64,000 bases of DNA, taken from positions 249,466 to 313,465 of the forward strand of contig JAKVCX010000009.1 in assembly GCA_022448525.1 (NCBI GenBank), given 5' to 3'. The stretch comes from Tenacibaculum sp. GTDB lineage: Bacteria; Bacteroidota; Bacteroidia; Flavobacteriales; Flavobacteriaceae. Under the pieces are notes generated by a model. The model ran no database searches, had not been told where the DNA came from, and worked only from the letters and a program-made list of their open reading frames with translations. The position numbers and the translations under genes were made by a program. Positions 35,403-43,729 of this stretch are shown here, piece after piece (the stretch's first letter is position 1; each line of letters opens with the position of its first letter).

Positions 35403-35918
35403 ATGAGAAATATTTTACTAGTAGCTGTATTTGTAACTTCTGCATTCACAGCAAATGCGCAAGAGGTTAATTGGGTGTCATTTGAAGAGGCATTAGAATT
35501 AAATAAAAAGAACCCAAAACCTATAATGGTCGATTTATATACAGATTGGTGTGGATGGTGTAAAAGAATGGATGCTACGACTTATAAAAATGAAGTAATC
35601 GTTAAGTACATTAATGATAATTATTACGCTGTAAAAATGGATGGTGAAGGAAAAGATGACATCACCTTTAAAGGAAGGACGTTTAAATTTGTTCAAAAGG
35701 GAAGAAGTAAGTATCATGAATTAGCGGCAGCTATTTTAAATGGTAAATTGAGTTATCCTTCAACTGCATTTTTTGATTCTAAAGAACAATTGATTCAGGC
35801 AGTTCCTGGTTATTTAGTTAAAGAACGTTTCGAAAAAATCTTGGCATATTTTAGTGGTGAAGCATACAAGAACACACCTTGGCAAGATTTTGAGAAAAAC
35901 TTTAAAAGTTCTCTTTAA
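35403..35918 (+). CDS. Periplasmic thioredoxin-fold protein (CGWC)
   Basis: A 171-residue protein with a signal peptide (about 1-19, ending ANAQ) and a thioredoxin-like domain with redox motif C-G-W-C at 50-53 ('DLYTDWCGWCKRMD'). A long insertion follows ('GEGKDDITFKGRTFKFVQKG'), then 'YPSTAFFD', which supplies the cis-Pro. It resembles thioredoxin-like proteins with a DsbD-like role and should act on protein thiols in the periplasm. It has its own -7 box, so it is probably separate from the peptide operon. Confidence 0.88.
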   Translation: MRNILLVAVFVTSAFTANAQEVNWVSFEEALELNKKNPKPIMVDLYTDWCGWCKRMDATTYKNEVIVKYINDNYYAVKMDGEGKDDITFKGRTFKFVQKGRSKYHELAAAILNGKLSYPSTAFFDSKEQLIQAVPGYLVKERFEKILAYFSGEAYKNTPWQDFEKNFKSSL

Positions 35919-35928
35919 GTAGAACAAT

Positions 35929-37953
35929 TTAATAGTTTAAAATATATGCGCCATTTTGCTTAGTTGAGTGAAATGGCGTTTTTAGTTCATTACAAGTTTC
36001 TTTCCATCTACTGATATAGCTATTGTAATTGGATCCATCGGCAATGATAATTTTTGGATTCAAGGTTTGTATTAATCGTTGTAAATTCAATTTTGGAGAA
36101 TGTTTTAAAACGATTATGGAGTTCTTATTAAAGTTTTTTGGATATATTCCTAAACTATCAATCTTTAAAATTAATTCATTGTCTATATTCATTATTCTAT
36201 TATTCAGTGTGTCCTTTTTTACAGTAAGTCTTTCATTTGCGCTGTAATTTCTTATTAAATTTTCCATTAGCATAGTCTCTTCGTCCTTGTCAGAATAAAT
36301 ATCTAATAGATCGGAGTCTCGAATACCGATTACAGAATTTTTATAATTATGAAATACTATGAATTCTCTTTTCTGGTTTAGTTGCCAATCATTAAATATT
36401 GTGAAAGATTGAAATGTTATAATAACTAAAAGCACTGTCATTATTGTTTTGGTAGTTCGATGTAGAATTAGCTGATAACATGAAATGATTAGTAGATACC
36501 AGAAGATAACTTCAAACGAGGAAATGTAGATGTTTTTAAAAATAAAACTTTCTTTACTGGCCACCCATTGAATCGAAATATTCATGAATTGAATAATTTT
36601 TTCATAGAATATGATTACAATTTGAGGGAGAATGAATAATTCTGAGAGAATGATAATTATAATTCCTGAGAGCAAAATAATTCCTAAGAAGGGTATGATA
36701 ATTAAATTTGAAATTAGAAATAAACCGGGAAATTGATGGAAGTAATAAAAGCTTAAAGGTAGCACACCAAGTTGCGCGGCGAATGAAACAGTAGTTAATT
36801 CCCATATTTTTTTAGTGAGATAATGTTTGGGTTTATAAATACCTAATAGTTTTGGTTGAAACTTTACAATACTAAATACGGCCAGATAACTTAATTGGAA
36901 TCCAACGTCAAATAAAAATTGTGGATGAATTAATAGGAGTATGAGCATAGAACTGATTAAGGAATGTTCCACTGGTTGTTTTTGTTTTATAGAACTCCCA
37001 ACAATCATGAATGAAAACATCGTTACTGCCCTAGCTACAGATGCTGATAAACCGGTGAATACAGCGAATATCCAGAGAATTAAAACCATTACAATGAGTC
37101 GAATCGTTTTTCCATGTTTAAATAAAATTATCGGAGAGAATATGTAATTGAGAAGTAGTACTAATATTCCAATATGTAATCCGGATATCGCTAGGATATG
37201 GATAGCTCCGGCATTCGCATAGTTATTTAATAACTCTTTAGAAACGTTTTTCCGCTCTCCCAGAAGAAGAGAGTTGATTATGGAATATACGTCAGGAGAA
37301 AATTTGGATTTTAAGTTTTCTTGGATATTCGTTTTAATGTTATAAAGAAAAGAGAAAGGATTGTTCGTTTCATAATTGGTCGAAGTGAACTCCCATTCTT
37401 TTAAATGTAGTTGATGATAAATCCCTTTATGCTTCAAATATCTTTTGTAGTCAAAATCGTATGGATTTTTTGCTGGGGATATGTCTTTAAATGAAGATTT
37501 AGTAATTAGTATACTTCCATATTTAAGAACAGTACTGTTTTTATTTTTAGCAATGTTAAGAATCACCTTGCCAGATACTGAACGTTCATTTATTTGAAGG
37601 ACTCGTGCTATATAACGGTAATTATAATCATTTTCTTTAAGTACTTCTTTAACTTCTAGTTTGATAAGTGAATTCTGAAGGTTGAGGTGAGTGTAATGAT
37701 TTTTGCTATTTAAAGGGTTAGAAATATAATATGTAGTAATTCCAATTAAAATGTAGGTAAATGAACCGGTAAAAATGAATAACAATCTTTTTTTAAGGCG
37801 ATGTGCAAAGAATAATATTGTTAATGATATGGCTAATACAACTTGAAGTATCGTAAAATTAAGATTCCAAATAGTAAAAGTTTCTTGTAAGTATATACCT
37901 AAAACAACACATAAAAGAATGTGAAATGGGATGTACCATATTTCGTTTTTCAT
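35929..37953 (-). CDS. comEC: ComEC/Rec2-family DNA-uptake channel with degenerate C-terminal domain
   Basis: A 674-residue membrane protein. An N-terminal DUF4131-like part (about 1-200) precedes the competence channel domain (about 220-490), whose signature 'GAIHILAISGLHIGIL' and 'TGLSASVARA' are present. The last 170 residues, where a metallo-beta-lactamase fold is usual, lack the H-x-H-x-D-H metal motif and end in 'FHSTKQNGAY'. ComEC carries single-stranded DNA across the inner membrane during transformation. Whether the organism is competent cannot be read. The gene is convergent with the thioredoxin gene, 10 bases away. Confidence 0.9.
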   Translation of the reverse strand: MKNEIWYIPFHILLCVVLGIYLQETFTIWNLNFTILQVVLAISLTILFFAHRLKKRLLFIFTGSFTYILIGITTYYISNPLNSKNHYTHLNLQNSLIKLEVKEVLKENDYNYRYIARVLQINERSVSGKVILNIAKNKNSTVLKYGSILITKSSFKDISPAKNPYDFDYKRYLKHKGIYHQLHLKEWEFTSTNYETNNPFSFLYNIKTNIQENLKSKFSPDVYSIINSLLLGERKNVSKELLNNYANAGAIHILAISGLHIGILVLLLNYIFSPIILFKHGKTIRLIVMVLILWIFAVFTGLSASVARAVTMFSFMIVGSSIKQKQPVEHSLISSMLILLLIHPQFLFDVGFQLSYLAVFSIVKFQPKLLGIYKPKHYLTKKIWELTTVSFAAQLGVLPLSFYYFHQFPGLFLISNLIIIPFLGIILLSGIIIIILSELFILPQIVIIFYEKIIQFMNISIQWVASKESFIFKNIYISSFEVIFWYLLIISCYQLILHRTTKTIMTVLLVIITFQSFTIFNDWQLNQKREFIVFHNYKNSVIGIRDSDLLDIYSDKDEETMLMENLIRNYSANERLTVKKDTLNNRIMNIDNELILKIDSLGIYPKNFNKNSIIVLKHSPKLNLQRLIQTLNPKIIIADGSNYNSYISRWKETCNELKTPFHSTKQNGAYILNY

Positions 37954-38109
37954 AGCTAGATAGTAATAAGAGTATTACTGAAAACTTGGATTCTAAAATT
38001 GAATTTTTTATGTAGATTTCTTTAATCGAATTATTTTGAATTACGGATTGTTTATTTAGTTAATTGTTTTTTTATGAGTTTGTTATAATTATTCATAAAA
38101 TTTTGTAAA

Positions 38110-38147
38110 TTGGTAAACCAGTTTGGGTAACCAAATTGGTTTACCAA
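38110..38147 (+). promoter_or_regulatory. Three tandem 13-bp operator-like palindromes before the alginate lyase gene
   Basis: TTGGTAAACCAG (38110), TTGGGTAACCAA (38123) and TTGGTTTACCAA (38136) are imperfect dyads of the type TTGGTnnACCAA. They are spaced exactly 13 bases apart and end 30 bases before the ATG. They look like a cooperative binding site for a regulator of the lyase gene, possibly a LacI- or GntR-type protein encoded elsewhere. Confidence 0.65.
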
Positions 38148-38177
38148 AAAATCTAATATTAACTTAACAAACAAATC

Positions 38178-39887
38178 ATGAAAAAAAGATCAACCAAATC
38201 AATTGTACTGCATTACTTTTTTGTGTCCCTCGGTTTTGTTTTCATTACATCTTGTACTAATCAGTTAGAAAATGTAGAAGATGTTACCCAACTTGAAAGC
38301 AATAATTTTATAGTTTCAAAAAGGGTATTAAGAGCGAATGAAATTTCCGTAACCGCAAACGGAGATGATGGTAACAAACCCATAAACACCTTGGATGGTG
38401 ATTTAAACACAAGATGGTCCTCTAAAGGAATTACAGGAAAGTATATAACCTATGATTTAGGTGAAACTAGAAAAGTTGATGAGATAAAAATAGCTTGGTA
38501 TAAAGGAGACCAAAGAGTCTCTTATTTTCAAGTTGCTATTGGGAATTCGACATCATCTTTTCAAACTGTTTTAAATAGAAAAACTAATGGATCGTCTGGA
38601 GCTAGCAACGATTTAGAAAAATATGAATTACCTGATACAGAAGGTAGATATGTTAGAATTCGAGGATTTGGAAATAGTAGTAATGACTGGAATAGCATTA
38701 CAGAAGTCCAAATTATTACAACCGATCAAACAGGTCCACCCAACTCAGTGGTTGTAATTCCTGCAAAAATAGAAGCGGAGAATTATTCAAATCAACAAGG
38801 AACACAAGTTGAGAATTCTGCTGATTCTGGTGGAGGTAAAAACGTTGGTTATATAGATACAGGAGATTTTTTAGAATATGAAATCAATGTTCCCGAAACA
38901 AAAGATTATAACTTTGAATTTAGAGTTGCTTCGCTTAATAAAACTGTTCGTTTTGATGTTTTAAGTAATGGTAATTATCTAACCAGTATTAGTAAAGAGT
39001 CAACTTTCGGTTGGCAAAATTGGATTACAACTAAGAAAACAATTCGTCTTAACCAAGGAACACAAACAATAAGATTATTAGCCACCGATGGGGGATGGAA
39101 TATAAATTGGCTTCAAATTAAAGAAGCTAGTTCTAATCCTGGAAATGGTGATACTCCAGCTGCTATATTAGGAGGTTTGGTCAATTGGAAGTTGAATGGT
39201 TACTCGGGAACGTTTAATTTGGGAGCTAGTAATAACGGTTTAAGTTATGTAGATAAAACTCCGAATTTATCAAGCTTTAGTAATCCGAATTGGTTTTATA
39301 CAGATGGTACTTGGACTTTCTTCAAGGCATACACAGGAAACCCAACTTCAAGTGGTTCTGGTAATCCGCGCTCGGAATTAAGAGAGTTAACTACAAATGG
39401 AAGTGATAATATTTATTGGGATGGAACCACAGGAAAAGAACATAGAATGATTTGGAAAGTTCGTGTTGATCACTTACCTCAATCAGGAAAAGTTTGTTTC
39501 GGGCAAATTCATGATAGAACAGATTCGCTTGATGATGTAATTAGAGTGCAATGTCAAGGAGATCCATATCAAAGTTCCGGAGATGTTAAACTAAGAATAA
39601 ATGGATATGTAACTGAAGTTTTAGAAGGAGGAGGGAAGACAGTTGGAACGATTACTTTAGGACAAGAGTTGTATTATGAATTGACTTATCAGAATAGCAT
39701 TGTTAAACTTTATGAACTAAATGCAAATGGTGTACGAGTTAAAACGATTTACACATCAAAAGCTGTACCTGCTAAAGAGAATTATTTTAAAGCAGGATGC
39801 TATTTACAATCTGTAAAAGGGAAAAAGGCTACAGGTACCAATGATTTTGGTTTAGTAGGAATAAAAGAACTGAAAGTGTTCCATTAA
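38178..39887 (+). CDS. Alginate lyase lipoprotein: CBM32-CBM6-PL7
   Basis: A 569-residue lipoprotein (lipobox ITSC, Cys 26). The first module (about 50-165) looks like an F5/8 type C discoidin/CBM32 domain ('LDGDLNTRWSS', 'YVRIRGFGN'). The second (about 190-315) is a CBM6 ('AENYSNQQGT', 'GDFLEYEINVP', 'NINWLQIKE'). The third (about 330-569) is polysaccharide lyase family 7 with 'RSELREL', 'GQIHDR' and 'YFKAGCYLQ' containing the catalytic Arg, Gln/His and Tyr. It should cut alginate at the cell surface by beta-elimination. No SusC/SusD genes flank it. Confidence 0.92.
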   Translation: MKKRSTKSIVLHYFFVSLGFVFITSCTNQLENVEDVTQLESNNFIVSKRVLRANEISVTANGDDGNKPINTLDGDLNTRWSSKGITGKYITYDLGETRKVDEIKIAWYKGDQRVSYFQVAIGNSTSSFQTVLNRKTNGSSGASNDLEKYELPDTEGRYVRIRGFGNSSNDWNSITEVQIITTDQTGPPNSVVVIPAKIEAENYSNQQGTQVENSADSGGGKNVGYIDTGDFLEYEINVPETKDYNFEFRVASLNKTVRFDVLSNGNYLTSISKESTFGWQNWITTKKTIRLNQGTQTIRLLATDGGWNINWLQIKEASSNPGNGDTPAAILGGLVNWKLNGYSGTFNLGASNNGLSYVDKTPNLSSFSNPNWFYTDGTWTFFKAYTGNPTSSGSGNPRSELRELTTNGSDNIYWDGTTGKEHRMIWKVRVDHLPQSGKVCFGQIHDRTDSLDDVIRVQCQGDPYQSSGDVKLRINGYVTEVLEGGGKTVGTITLGQELYYELTYQNSIVKLYELNANGVRVKTIYTSKAVPAKENYFKAGCYLQSVKGKKATGTNDFGLVGIKELKVFH

Positions 39888-39902
39888 TGTTTGTATAACA
39901 GA

Positions 39903-39939
39903 AAAGAAGAACGAATTGAGTTGTCAATCGTTCTTCTTT
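39903..39939. terminator. Hairpin terminator between the alginate lyase and TonB-C genes
   Basis: AAAGAAGAACGA (39903-39914) pairs perfectly with TCGTTCTTCTTT (39928-39939); an inner AATTG/CAAT extends the stem. It sits between convergent genes and could serve both. Confidence 0.7.
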
Positions 39940-39957
39940 CTAATATTTATAAGCTTA

Positions 39958-41043
39958 TTAGTTCAGTTTAAAATTAATAGGGAATTGATAAACCGTATGA
40001 ACTGGAACATCATCTTTCATTGCTGGTCTGAATTTCGGAAGCTTTCTGATAAGTTGTTCAGCCGCAACTTCTAAAATTTTTCCATTTTCTGGCCCTTTAG
40101 TTCGAATATTAACAATTCGCCCTTTATTACTTATAACAAAACTAATGTTTACAGTTCCTTGAATATCTGCGTTAATAGCGTCTACAGGATAAGCAAAGTT
40201 TTCTTGAACGTGTTTTTGAAGCTCTGTAATAAAGCAGTCAGAACTACTATCTCCTTCATTTGCACAAGCCTCAAACAATGGAACTTCTTCTAGTTCTTCG
40301 AAAGTATAAGATTTATCGTTGTCAATTTCATCTACTTTTTTCGGACGAATATTAGTTCTTTTTACTCCTGGAATTTTAAACTTGATTTGTTGTGTGTATT
40401 GCACATTAATTGGTCGTCCTAAATGTTTTCCTGGAATAAATTTAGGTAGTTTTCCAATTATTCTCTCTACTTCAGCTTTAAGAAGCTCACCTTTGTATGG
40501 AGAAAGAATGTTGGTTATTTTAGTATTTCCCTCTTTATCAATTAAGAAATTAACCATAACTCTTCCTTGAATTCCTGCTTTATAGGCTTTTTTAGGGTAT
40601 TGAAAGTTTACTTGTATGTGATGAGACATTTGTTTTCTAAAACATGCTTCTTGTTCTAAAAAAGGAGTGTTTTCACATTTATCAAATAATGGAATTTGAT
40701 CTACATTATGAAAAGAGACGATTCCATTTACACTTTCTTCATCTAATGATAAATCAGTTAGTAAGTTCGTTTTTTTCTTTACTTCGGAAACAGTTTGTTG
40801 ATAGCCACCAGTTACAGCATTTGTTGCTAAATCTCTTTTTCGTCGTACTCTTTTCCTTGAAGATACCTCAAAAGACACTTTTTTGGTGTTTTTCTTGTCG
40901 TCCTTTTCAACAGTACATTTAGTAATACTGTTTAAATCAAGAACAGGGTCAACAGAAGGAGTTTCACAAGTTTCTGCTTTTTGAGCATGGGCACCAAAAG
41001 ACAATGCAATTAATGCGATAGGGATTATAAATCTAGTTTTCAA
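39958..41043 (-). CDS. Periplasmic protein with two TonB C-terminal domains
   Basis: A 361-residue protein with a signal peptide (about 1-20, 'LSFGAHAQ') but no membrane anchor as in TonB. Two homologous TonB-C domains lie at about 115-225 and 250-361. Each begins 'VPLF-x2-C', has a second Cys about 12 residues later (CF), then 'H(I/V)Q-NF-YP' and 'G-V-(V/I)-F-I-(D/S)-(K/N)-G'. Proteins like this are labelled 'energy transducer TonB', but without an anchor it cannot transmit proton-motive force in the usual way. A short basic RKR-rich stretch lies near residues 63-70. Confidence 0.8.
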   Translation of the reverse strand: MKTRFIIPIALIALSFGAHAQKAETCETPSVDPVLDLNSITKCTVEKDDKKNTKKVSFEVSSRKRVRRKRDLATNAVTGGYQQTVSEVKKKTNLLTDLSLDEESVNGIVSFHNVDQIPLFDKCENTPFLEQEACFRKQMSHHIQVNFQYPKKAYKAGIQGRVMVNFLIDKEGNTKITNILSPYKGELLKAEVERIIGKLPKFIPGKHLGRPINVQYTQQIKFKIPGVKRTNIRPKKVDEIDNDKSYTFEELEEVPLFEACANEGDSSSDCFITELQKHVQENFAYPVDAINADIQGTVNISFVISNKGRIVNIRTKGPENGKILEVAAEQLIRKLPKFRPAMKDDVPVHTVYQFPINFKLN

Positions 41044-41145
41044 AACTATATTGTATTAGGGGGTTGGGGCGCCAAATTTAAAATTTTTTTTGGAGTTCCA
41101 ATGTTAAGTTTTCATCCTTAAAGTTTAATTAACATTGCGATAGAG

Positions 41146-41178
41146 ATAAAAAAAGGCGACCAAAAATATGGTCGCCTT
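41146..41178 (-). terminator. Terminator of lysS
   Basis: On the minus strand AAGGCGACCA (41169-41178) pairs with TGGTCGCCTT (41153-41162) and runs into a T tract. Confidence 0.85.
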
Positions 41179-41205
41179 CAATAATATTATTGATAATTCT
41201 AATAT

Positions 41206-42900
41206 TTAAACTATCTCAACAAATAATCCATCGTCAGTTTTTGAAACTTTAGCAAGATTATTCTTAGTTAATCCTTTAATGGTTTTATCCCATTTTTTAT
41301 TACTAAGTCCAGATTGAGTTTTTAATTCTCCTAATTCTAGTTTTTCAGCTTTTTCTAATAAAGCTAAAACTGCTTTTTCATCATCATTTAATTCAACTGA
41401 AGGAGCTTTTCTTTCTGGTTTCATTTGTGGGAAGAATAACACTTCTTGGATAGAAGGATTGTTCGTTAAATACATAATTAAACGATCCATACCAATACCT
41501 AATCCAGATGTTGGTGGCATACCATATTCTAATGCACGTAAGAAATCTTGATCAATAAACATAGCTTCATCATCTCCACGATCAGCTAATTTTAATTGAG
41601 CTTCAAATCTTTCACGTTGATCAATTGGATCATTTAATTCTGAATATGCATTTGCGATTTCCTTACCACAAACCATTAATTCAAAACGCTCCGTTAATTC
41701 AGGGTTGTCTCTATGTTCTTTACATAGTGGAGACATTTCTTTTGGATAGTCTGTAATGAAAGTAGGTTGAATATAATTTCCTTCACATTTCTCTCCGAAA
41801 ATTTCATCGATTAATTTTCCTTTACCCATGGTTTTGTCAACCTCGATTCCCATTCCTTTTGCTGCTTCGAATAGTTCTTCTTCAGATTTACCATTAATAT
41901 CGAAGCCAGTAAAATGCTTGATAGAATCCGCCATTGTTACTCTCGCATAAGGAGCCTTAAAGTCTACTTCGTGTTCTCCAAAAGTAGCTTTTGTTGTTCC
42001 ATTAACTGCAATAGCACAATGTTCTAATAATTTTTCAGTGAACTCCATCATCCAATTGTAGTCTTTATAAGCAACGTAAATTTCCATTGCTGTAAACTCT
42101 GGATTATGAGTTCTATCCATTCCTTCGTTACGGAAATTCTTAGAGAATTCATAAACACCATCAAATCCACCTACAATTAATCTTTTTAAGTAAAGCTCGT
42201 TAGCAATTCTCATGTATAATGGAATATCTAATGAGTTGTGGTGAGTAATAAATGGTCTTGCCGCAGCTCCACCAGGAATTGGTTGTAAAATTGGAGTTTC
42301 AACTTCAAAATATCCAGCATCGTTAAAGAACTGACGCATTGCATTAAATAACTTTGTTCTTTTAACGAATACTTCTTTTACGTGTGGATTAACTGCTAAA
42401 TCTGCATAACGTTGTCTGTAACGCATTTCAGGATCTGTAAATCCGTCATAAGTATTTCCTTCAGCATCAACTTTAGGTAATGGAAGTGGTTTTAAAGATT
42501 TACTTAATAAAGTAAAATTTTTCACCATTACAGTTGATTCACCAACTTGAGTTTTGAATAATTCTCCCTCAATTCCTACAAAATCTCCGATATCTAAAAG
42601 TTTCTTATAAACTTCGTTGTAAAGAGTTTTGTCTTCGCCGGTACAAATTTCATCACGATTAAAATATACTTGAATTCTACCTTCACTATCTTGAAGTTCG
42701 GCAAAAGAAGCCTTACCTTGAATTCTTCTAGACATTAAACGCCCTGCAATTACCACCTTTTTACCTTCTTCAAATTTTTCTTTAATCTGTTTAGAATTAG
42801 AATCTAACGGATATAAATTTGCTGGATAAGGATTGATTCCAAGCTCACGTAATTTCGTCAGCTTTTCTCTACGTACAATTTCTTGTTCTGATAATTGCAT
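41206..42900 (-). CDS. lysS: Lysyl-tRNA synthetase (class II)
   Basis: A 564-residue class II LysRS. The N-terminal OB-fold (about 55-150, 'AGRLMSRRIQGKASFAELQD') is followed by catalytic motif 2 ('FRNEGMDRTHNPEFT') and motif 3 ('GLGIGMDRLIM'). About 60 extra residues at the C terminus form a charged tail not present in the shortest homologues. It charges tRNA-Lys in the cytosol. Its promoter (ATTG, 20 bases, TATCTTTG) precedes the ATG, and a perfect terminator follows. Confidence 0.96.
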   Translation of the reverse strand: MQLSEQEIVRREKLTKLRELGINPYPANLYPLDSNSKQIKEKFEEGKKVVIAGRLMSRRIQGKASFAELQDSEGRIQVYFNRDEICTGEDKTLYNEVYKKLLDIGDFVGIEGELFKTQVGESTVMVKNFTLLSKSLKPLPLPKVDAEGNTYDGFTDPEMRYRQRYADLAVNPHVKEVFVKRTKLFNAMRQFFNDAGYFEVETPILQPIPGGAAARPFITHHNSLDIPLYMRIANELYLKRLIVGGFDGVYEFSKNFRNEGMDRTHNPEFTAMEIYVAYKDYNWMMEFTEKLLEHCAIAVNGTTKATFGEHEVDFKAPYARVTMADSIKHFTGFDINGKSEEELFEAAKGMGIEVDKTMGKGKLIDEIFGEKCEGNYIQPTFITDYPKEMSPLCKEHRDNPELTERFELMVCGKEIANAYSELNDPIDQRERFEAQLKLADRGDDEAMFIDQDFLRALEYGMPPTSGLGIGMDRLIMYLTNNPSIQEVLFFPQMKPERKAPSVELNDDEKAVLALLEKAEKLELGELKTQSGLSNKKWDKTIKGLTKNNLAKVSKTDDGLFVEIV

Positions 42901-42934
42901 TATTAATTATTTTAAGTGATTTAAATTAAAGGCG

Positions 42935-42966
42935 CAAAGATACAATCAATTGAAGAATTAAACAAT
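42935..42966 (-). promoter_or_regulatory. Promoter of lysS
   Basis: On the minus strand ATTG (42963-42966), a 20-base spacer and TATCTTTG (42935-42942), about 35 bases before the start codon. Confidence 0.7.
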
Positions 42967-43005
42967 CTTCTTTTTTATTCAAAAAAATAAAAAAACAAAA
43001 AAATG

Positions 43006-43036
43006 TTTGGTGGTAATTTAAATCTTTATATATTTG
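43006..43036 (+). promoter_or_regulatory. Consensus promoter of the candidate small RNA
   Basis: TTTG (43006-43009), a 19-base spacer and TATATTTG (43029-43036): a full match to the Bacteroidota vegetative promoter, as strong as the tRNA promoters in this window. It points away from lysS into non-coding DNA. Confidence 0.8.
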
Positions 43037-43039
43037 CAG

Positions 43040-43140
43040 GCTGTTTAATTTTAAAACAGCATTTAGTTGTGTTGTGAGGCGAGAGATCGCCTAGGTTTTG
43101 TTAACCAATGGAAAGCTTCCCTGAAATGGGTTGCTTTTTT
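43040..43140 (+). ncRNA. Candidate small RNA of about 100 bases
   Basis: Downstream of a consensus promoter lies a non-coding stretch with three hairpins. GCTGTTT/AAACAGC pairs at 43040-43060. AGGCGA-GAGA-TCGCCT at 43077-43092 is a perfect six-pair stem with a GNRA tetraloop. A terminator-like hairpin (43113-43136) ends in T6. It lacks the GGAAGGAAGC signature of SRP RNA and is far too short for tmRNA or RNase P RNA. It could be a known flavobacterial RNA motif that I cannot name from memory. The 3' end faces the convergent DUF456 gene. Confidence 0.6.
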
Positions 43141-43145
43141 ATTTT
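43113..43145 (+). terminator. Terminator of the candidate small RNA
   Basis: AAGC/GCTT and CCC/GGG pair (43113-43136) around a TGAAAT loop with a symmetric TT bulge, followed by T residues from 43135 on. Confidence 0.65.
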
Positions 43146-43159
43146 GTACCTACTTCGTT

Positions 43160-43660
43160 TTAAAATAAAACACTTTTATATTCCCAAACAGTAGATAAAA
43201 ACAAGAAAAAGTAAACAATGGCTACCGAGAATTTGATGGTTGCTGAAGCCAAGAAACCTAAAAAAGCTCCCGTTGAAGCTTTTAAAGCTCTATTTGTATC
43301 CTTGCCATCGTATAATAATTCTCCAACAAATGCTCCAAAGAAAGCGCCAATTAATATTCCAAAAGGAATAGGGGAGAATAAACCAATAATTAACCCAATA
43401 GTAGTTCCGTAAGCTCCATATTTGGTTCCTCCGAATTTTTTAGCTCCAATTGCCGGAATGAAATAATCCATGATAAAAATAAAGACAGCAATGAATAGTG
43501 TAATTCCGAGAAAAGTCCAGTTTTGAGGAATCACTTTAGTCAAATGGAGCAATAATAAGCCAACCCAACTGGTTATTGGTCCAGGTAAGATGGGTAAAAA
43601 TGACCCAATAATACCCAAACAAACAAAAACAAAGCCTGCCAGTGTTAATAAAATATCCAT
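43160..43660 (-). CDS. DUF456 membrane protein
   Basis: A Gly-rich protein with about five membrane segments and the DUF456 pattern: 'IGSFLPILPGPITSWVGLLLL' at the start, 'GAKKFGGTKYGAYGTTIGLIIGLF' in the middle and 'GILIGAFFGAFVGEL'. The start at 43660 (MDILLTLAG, 166 residues) is chosen over an in-frame ATG at 43702, because the extra residues (MNTSRHIHINC) look unlike a family N terminus; the ATG at 43669 is also possible. Function unknown. Confidence 0.85.
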   Translation of the reverse strand: MDILLTLAGFVFVCLGIIGSFLPILPGPITSWVGLLLLHLTKVIPQNWTFLGITLFIAVFIFIMDYFIPAIGAKKFGGTKYGAYGTTIGLIIGLFSPIPFGILIGAFFGAFVGELLYDGKDTNRALKASTGAFLGFLASATIKFSVAIVYFFLFLSTVWEYKSVLF

Positions 43661-43729
43661 AGAATTCATACAATTTATATGTATATGACGACTTGTATTC
43701 ATGATTGTTACAGAGTGAATAATTGATTT

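Noticed and set aside
38110..38147. Triple 13-bp repeat as a CRISPR or microsatellite
   Set aside because: Three imperfect palindromic units with no spacers next to a start codon fit an operator better.
43040..43140. SRP RNA (ffs) at the small-RNA locus
   Set aside because: The conserved GGAAGGAAGC apical loop is missing, so the element is listed only as an unclassified small RNA.
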